Shown here: positions 15,239 through 16,552 of the stretch, in pieces
Position numbering within the stretch: position 1 is the first letter of the stretch
Layout: the number at the start of each line of letters is the position of its first letter
Assembly: GCA_017523995.1 (NCBI GenBank)
Contig: JAFWUX010000155.1
Location: 1 to 16,552 of the forward strand
Reading direction: 5' to 3'
Source: Oscillospiraceae bacterium
GTDB taxonomy: Bacteria > Bacillota_A > Clostridia > Oscillospirales > Ruminococcaceae
DNA: 16,552 nucleotides
Made by a program: the position numbers and the translations under genes
The notes under the pieces: model-generated
What the model was told of the DNA's origin: nothing
Database searches by the model: none
Seen by the model: only the letters and a program-made list of their open reading frames with translations

Positions 15239-15320
15239 GTCCCTACGTTGGCATTATCCAAATCAGGTTATAGGTCGAAGACTCAGGCGCCTTCCTCTCA
15301 GCCTGCTTACAAGCTCCCTT
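15239..15320 (-). promoter_or_regulatory. TPP riboswitch (THI element)
   Basis: On the minus strand the conserved aptamer halves are both present: GGCTGAGAGGAAGG (P2/J3-2 side) and ACCTGATTTGGATAATGCCA with the closing ACGTAGGGA. Thiamine pyrophosphate binding should favour the terminator at 15181-15222 and switch off thiSFGHEDC. Confidence 0.97.
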
Positions 15321-15331
15321 GTTGCGTGTAT

Positions 15332-15360
15332 AGTATACCACATATTCGCAAAAAATGCAA
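15332..15360 (-). promoter_or_regulatory. Sigma-A promoter of the thiamine operon
   Basis: On the minus strand TTGCAT (15355-15360), a 17-bp spacer and TATACT (15332-15337) end 12 nt before the aptamer. Confidence 0.75.
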
Positions 15361-15364
15361 GAGG

Positions 15365-15398
15365 GGAATCCGGTATTTTGCAAAGTGCTCCGGATTCC
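15365..15398. repeat. Inverted repeat upstream of the thi promoter
   Basis: GGAATCCGG (15365-15373) and CCGGATTCC (15390-15398) are perfect 9-bp arms around a 16-nt loop, directly behind the -35 box. No T run follows on either strand, so it is not an obvious terminator; it could be a regulator site. Confidence 0.35.
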
Positions 15399-15552
15399 GG
15401 ATTATCTTGCGCAAGAAACTTCAAAAAGTTGAATATGAATGATATTTTACACTCCGTAAAAAATAAGTGTTTCCGTTTCTGATATTCTGCCCAAAGGCTG
15501 TCTATCAGTCTTATCAATAATGCCGATTTTATTGCGAACTGTTGTGAAGATA

Positions 15553-15581
15553 TTGACATTTTGCATTGAATATGTTATAAT
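15553..15581 (+). promoter_or_regulatory. Perfect consensus sigma-A promoter of the ncRNA
   Basis: TTGACA (15553-15558), exactly 17 bp, then TATAAT (15576-15581): both hexamers are perfect. Transcription should start near 15588. Such strength is typical of stable RNA genes. Confidence 0.85.
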
Positions 15582-15587
15582 ACAATC

Positions 15588-16143
15588 ACAAGGAACAGAC
15601 AAGATAATCCCGAAAACAAATATAAAATCCGGATACGGAAATATCACAATCTGTATAATGATACGCGGACTATCACAAATCGGATAAATCGGGATGTCGA
15701 AAAACAAAAAGAAATTGCTTTGCGGAATACTGCAAGGCTGACGGCACTTTTCGGCTGCAAAAATCTCTCTGTTTGCCGCGATCTGACTCCGCGCCTGAGC
15801 GTGCAGGGAACGGCGCACTCAGGCACGGACGCGGCAGCAGCCGGAGAGATCGTTCCACACAGGATGCTGTCGCTTAGGGGAAACCGCTGTAACAGGGAAA
15901 GAGGATTACAGATACACACAGAAAACGCGCCGACACTGAGGGAAAGGGTTACCATAAGCACCACAAGGATACAGAAATCAACAAGCAGATTTTGGGGAAA
16001 CAAGCTGCCACTTAGGGGAACAATTATCACAGCAAAGCTATGTCGCAACCGGCTTACGGACCGATTTTGACGATATCGCGCTTTGCGCTGCGGGGCTATC
16101 ACGGATGGAAGACCGCGGATCTGGTTACAGGTCCGCGGTTTTT
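15588..16143 (+). ncRNA. Candidate large structured non-coding RNA (about 556 nt, possibly ROOL class)
   Basis: A perfect promoter and a strong terminator enclose a region without a credible ORF: the longest plus frame starts at a TTG with no ribosome binding site and has a low-complexity shadow composition. Many helices can be drawn: 15607-15613 with 15689-15695; 15717-15723 with 15732-15738; a long nested arm of 15763-15769 with 15844-15850, 15774-15779 with 15831-15836, and 15794-15799 with 15818-15823; 15887-15892 with 15906-15911; 16032-16038 with 16080-16086. Purine-rich loop motifs recur: CTTAGGGGAA at 15873 and 16011, TTTGGGGAAA at 15991. TATCAC occurs four times (15642, 15671, 16025, 16097). 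I see no tmRNA, RNase P, 6S or SRP signature. Length, architecture and a rumen/gut Firmicute host fit ROOL (rumen-originating, ornate, large) RNA, but I cannot confirm the class. Function unknown. Confidence 0.65.
16112..16143 (+). terminator. Terminator of the ncRNA
   Basis: ACCGCGGA (16112-16119) pairs perfectly with TCCGCGGT (16132-16139), 12-nt loop, and five T follow (16139-16143). Strong GC-rich intrinsic terminator. Confidence 0.9.
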
Positions 16144-16552
16144 CATGCCCTGTGCCCGATACCGGTCGGCAGTGCCGACATCCATTTTGCTAAAGGAATA
16201 TTTTGTGTTGTTGCCCCTTTATCTTTTCGTCAAATAGATTTTTTTTACTGGGCGCGGGGCGCGAATGCGAGGGAACAACCCAAAGAGGACAGGGGGAAGG
16301 TTCGCGAGCTCACATTCCCCCTATCCCCTTTAGTTTTTTCCCGCACCGTTACGCCGGTGCTGCGCTCATCCTTTTCCTGATTCCTTGACCCCCTTGGGGC
16401 GTAAGCCACTCAATTGACATAAGCCGCTTGTATTCGCGTAGGTCTTTTACAAAAAAAGTGCTGCTCTGAGATACAACTAAAGCCAAATGAACGGCTCACG
16501 CCCTCAGAGAGGAGAGGATAAGGAAAGAGGGAGCGCGAGGGGGAGAACCTTA
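16144..16552. other. Non-coding stretch, no gene recognised
   Basis: No frame here has a convincing start site and protein-like composition. It contains a small perfect hairpin GTCGGCA-G-TGCCGAC (about 16164-16178), a long inverted repeat (16282-16331) with a T run, and a purine-rich, GAGG-type tract at the right end (about 16505-16550). No tRNA or mobile element end was recognised. Confidence 0.5.
16282..16331. repeat. Long 17-bp inverted repeat followed by a T run
   Basis: Arms 16282-16298 and 16315-16331 match at 15 of 17 positions around a 16-nt loop. As minus-strand RNA the two mismatches become G-U pairs, giving a fully paired stem. As plus-strand RNA it has two mismatches but is followed by AGTTTTTT, as a terminator would be. 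Confidence 0.5.

Noticed and set aside
15720..16070. 116-residue plus-strand frame inside the ncRNA
   Set aside because: It starts at a TTG with no ribosome binding site, shows no domain pattern, and lies across strong RNA helices.
15447..16102. Minus-strand frames of 123 and 152 residues opposite the ncRNA
   Set aside because: No ribosome binding site, no recognisable protein pattern; they are reverse shadows of the structured RNA.
16413..16441. TTGACA near 16414 as a plus-strand promoter
   Set aside because: No acceptable -10 box at 16-18 bp.
1..16552. CRISPR arrays, tRNA or rRNA genes, IS transposases
   Set aside because: I looked for regularly spaced repeats, tRNA T-loop signatures and transposase frames and saw none.

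Overview
This window looks like chromosomal DNA from a Ruminococcus-like gut or rumen Firmicute (Oscillospiraceae). The evidence is secreted proteins with type I dockerin repeats, strong AGGAGG ribosome binding sites, consensus TTGACA/TATAAT promoters, a clostridial-style thiSFGH thiamine operon under a TPP riboswitch, and a strongly uneven base composition. All recognised protein genes lie on the minus strand. The only plus-strand transcript I support is a non-coding RNA at the right end. The genus is an inference.

Layout, left to right. (1) 1-788: the 5' part of a ParM/StbA-like actin ATPase, a plasmid or integrative-element segregation gene, with a possible two-iteron operator upstream. 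(2) 926-3894: a compact, AT-rich, horizontally acquired-looking CBASS anti-phage operon. It encodes a CD-NTase (GS...DxD...D active site), an E2-like protein with a C-terminal SEC-C zinc motif, and an S-4TM membrane effector. It has its own consensus promoter and terminator, overlapping genes, and no E1 (Cap2) or JAB (Cap3) partner. This is the short, E2-only CBASS layout. (3) 3955-8527: an ECF sigma factor, a membrane anti-sigma factor (DUF4367-like), and a three-gene secretory operon: a DUF6147-like protein, a trypsin-like serine protease with dockerin-like sequence, and a dockerin protein. The anti-sigma gene and the secretory operon share a precisely spaced upstream element, so the sigma factor probably drives both. 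(4) 8702-15360: a TPP-riboswitch operon thiS-thiF-thiG-thiH-(tenI-thiE fusion)-thiD-thiC, which builds the thiazole and pyrimidine halves of thiamine and joins them. Dxs, ThiL and ThiM are not in the window. (5) 15553-16143: a consensus promoter and a strong terminator enclose about 556 nt with no credible ORF but many helices. This is a candidate large structured non-coding RNA; its size and host would fit the ROOL class. (6) 16144-16552: non-coding sequence with a long hairpin and a purine-rich end.

A family of short palindromic elements (three copies, each a chain of small hairpins) sits in the thi operon. One copy directly follows the thiC stop, one directly follows the thiF stop, and one lies inverted upstream of thiG.

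The best candidates for less-described biology are the large RNA at 15588-16143, the E2/SEC-C protein of the CBASS operon, the shared ECF promoter element linking a sigma factor to a dockerin/protease operon, and the covarying hairpin repeats.
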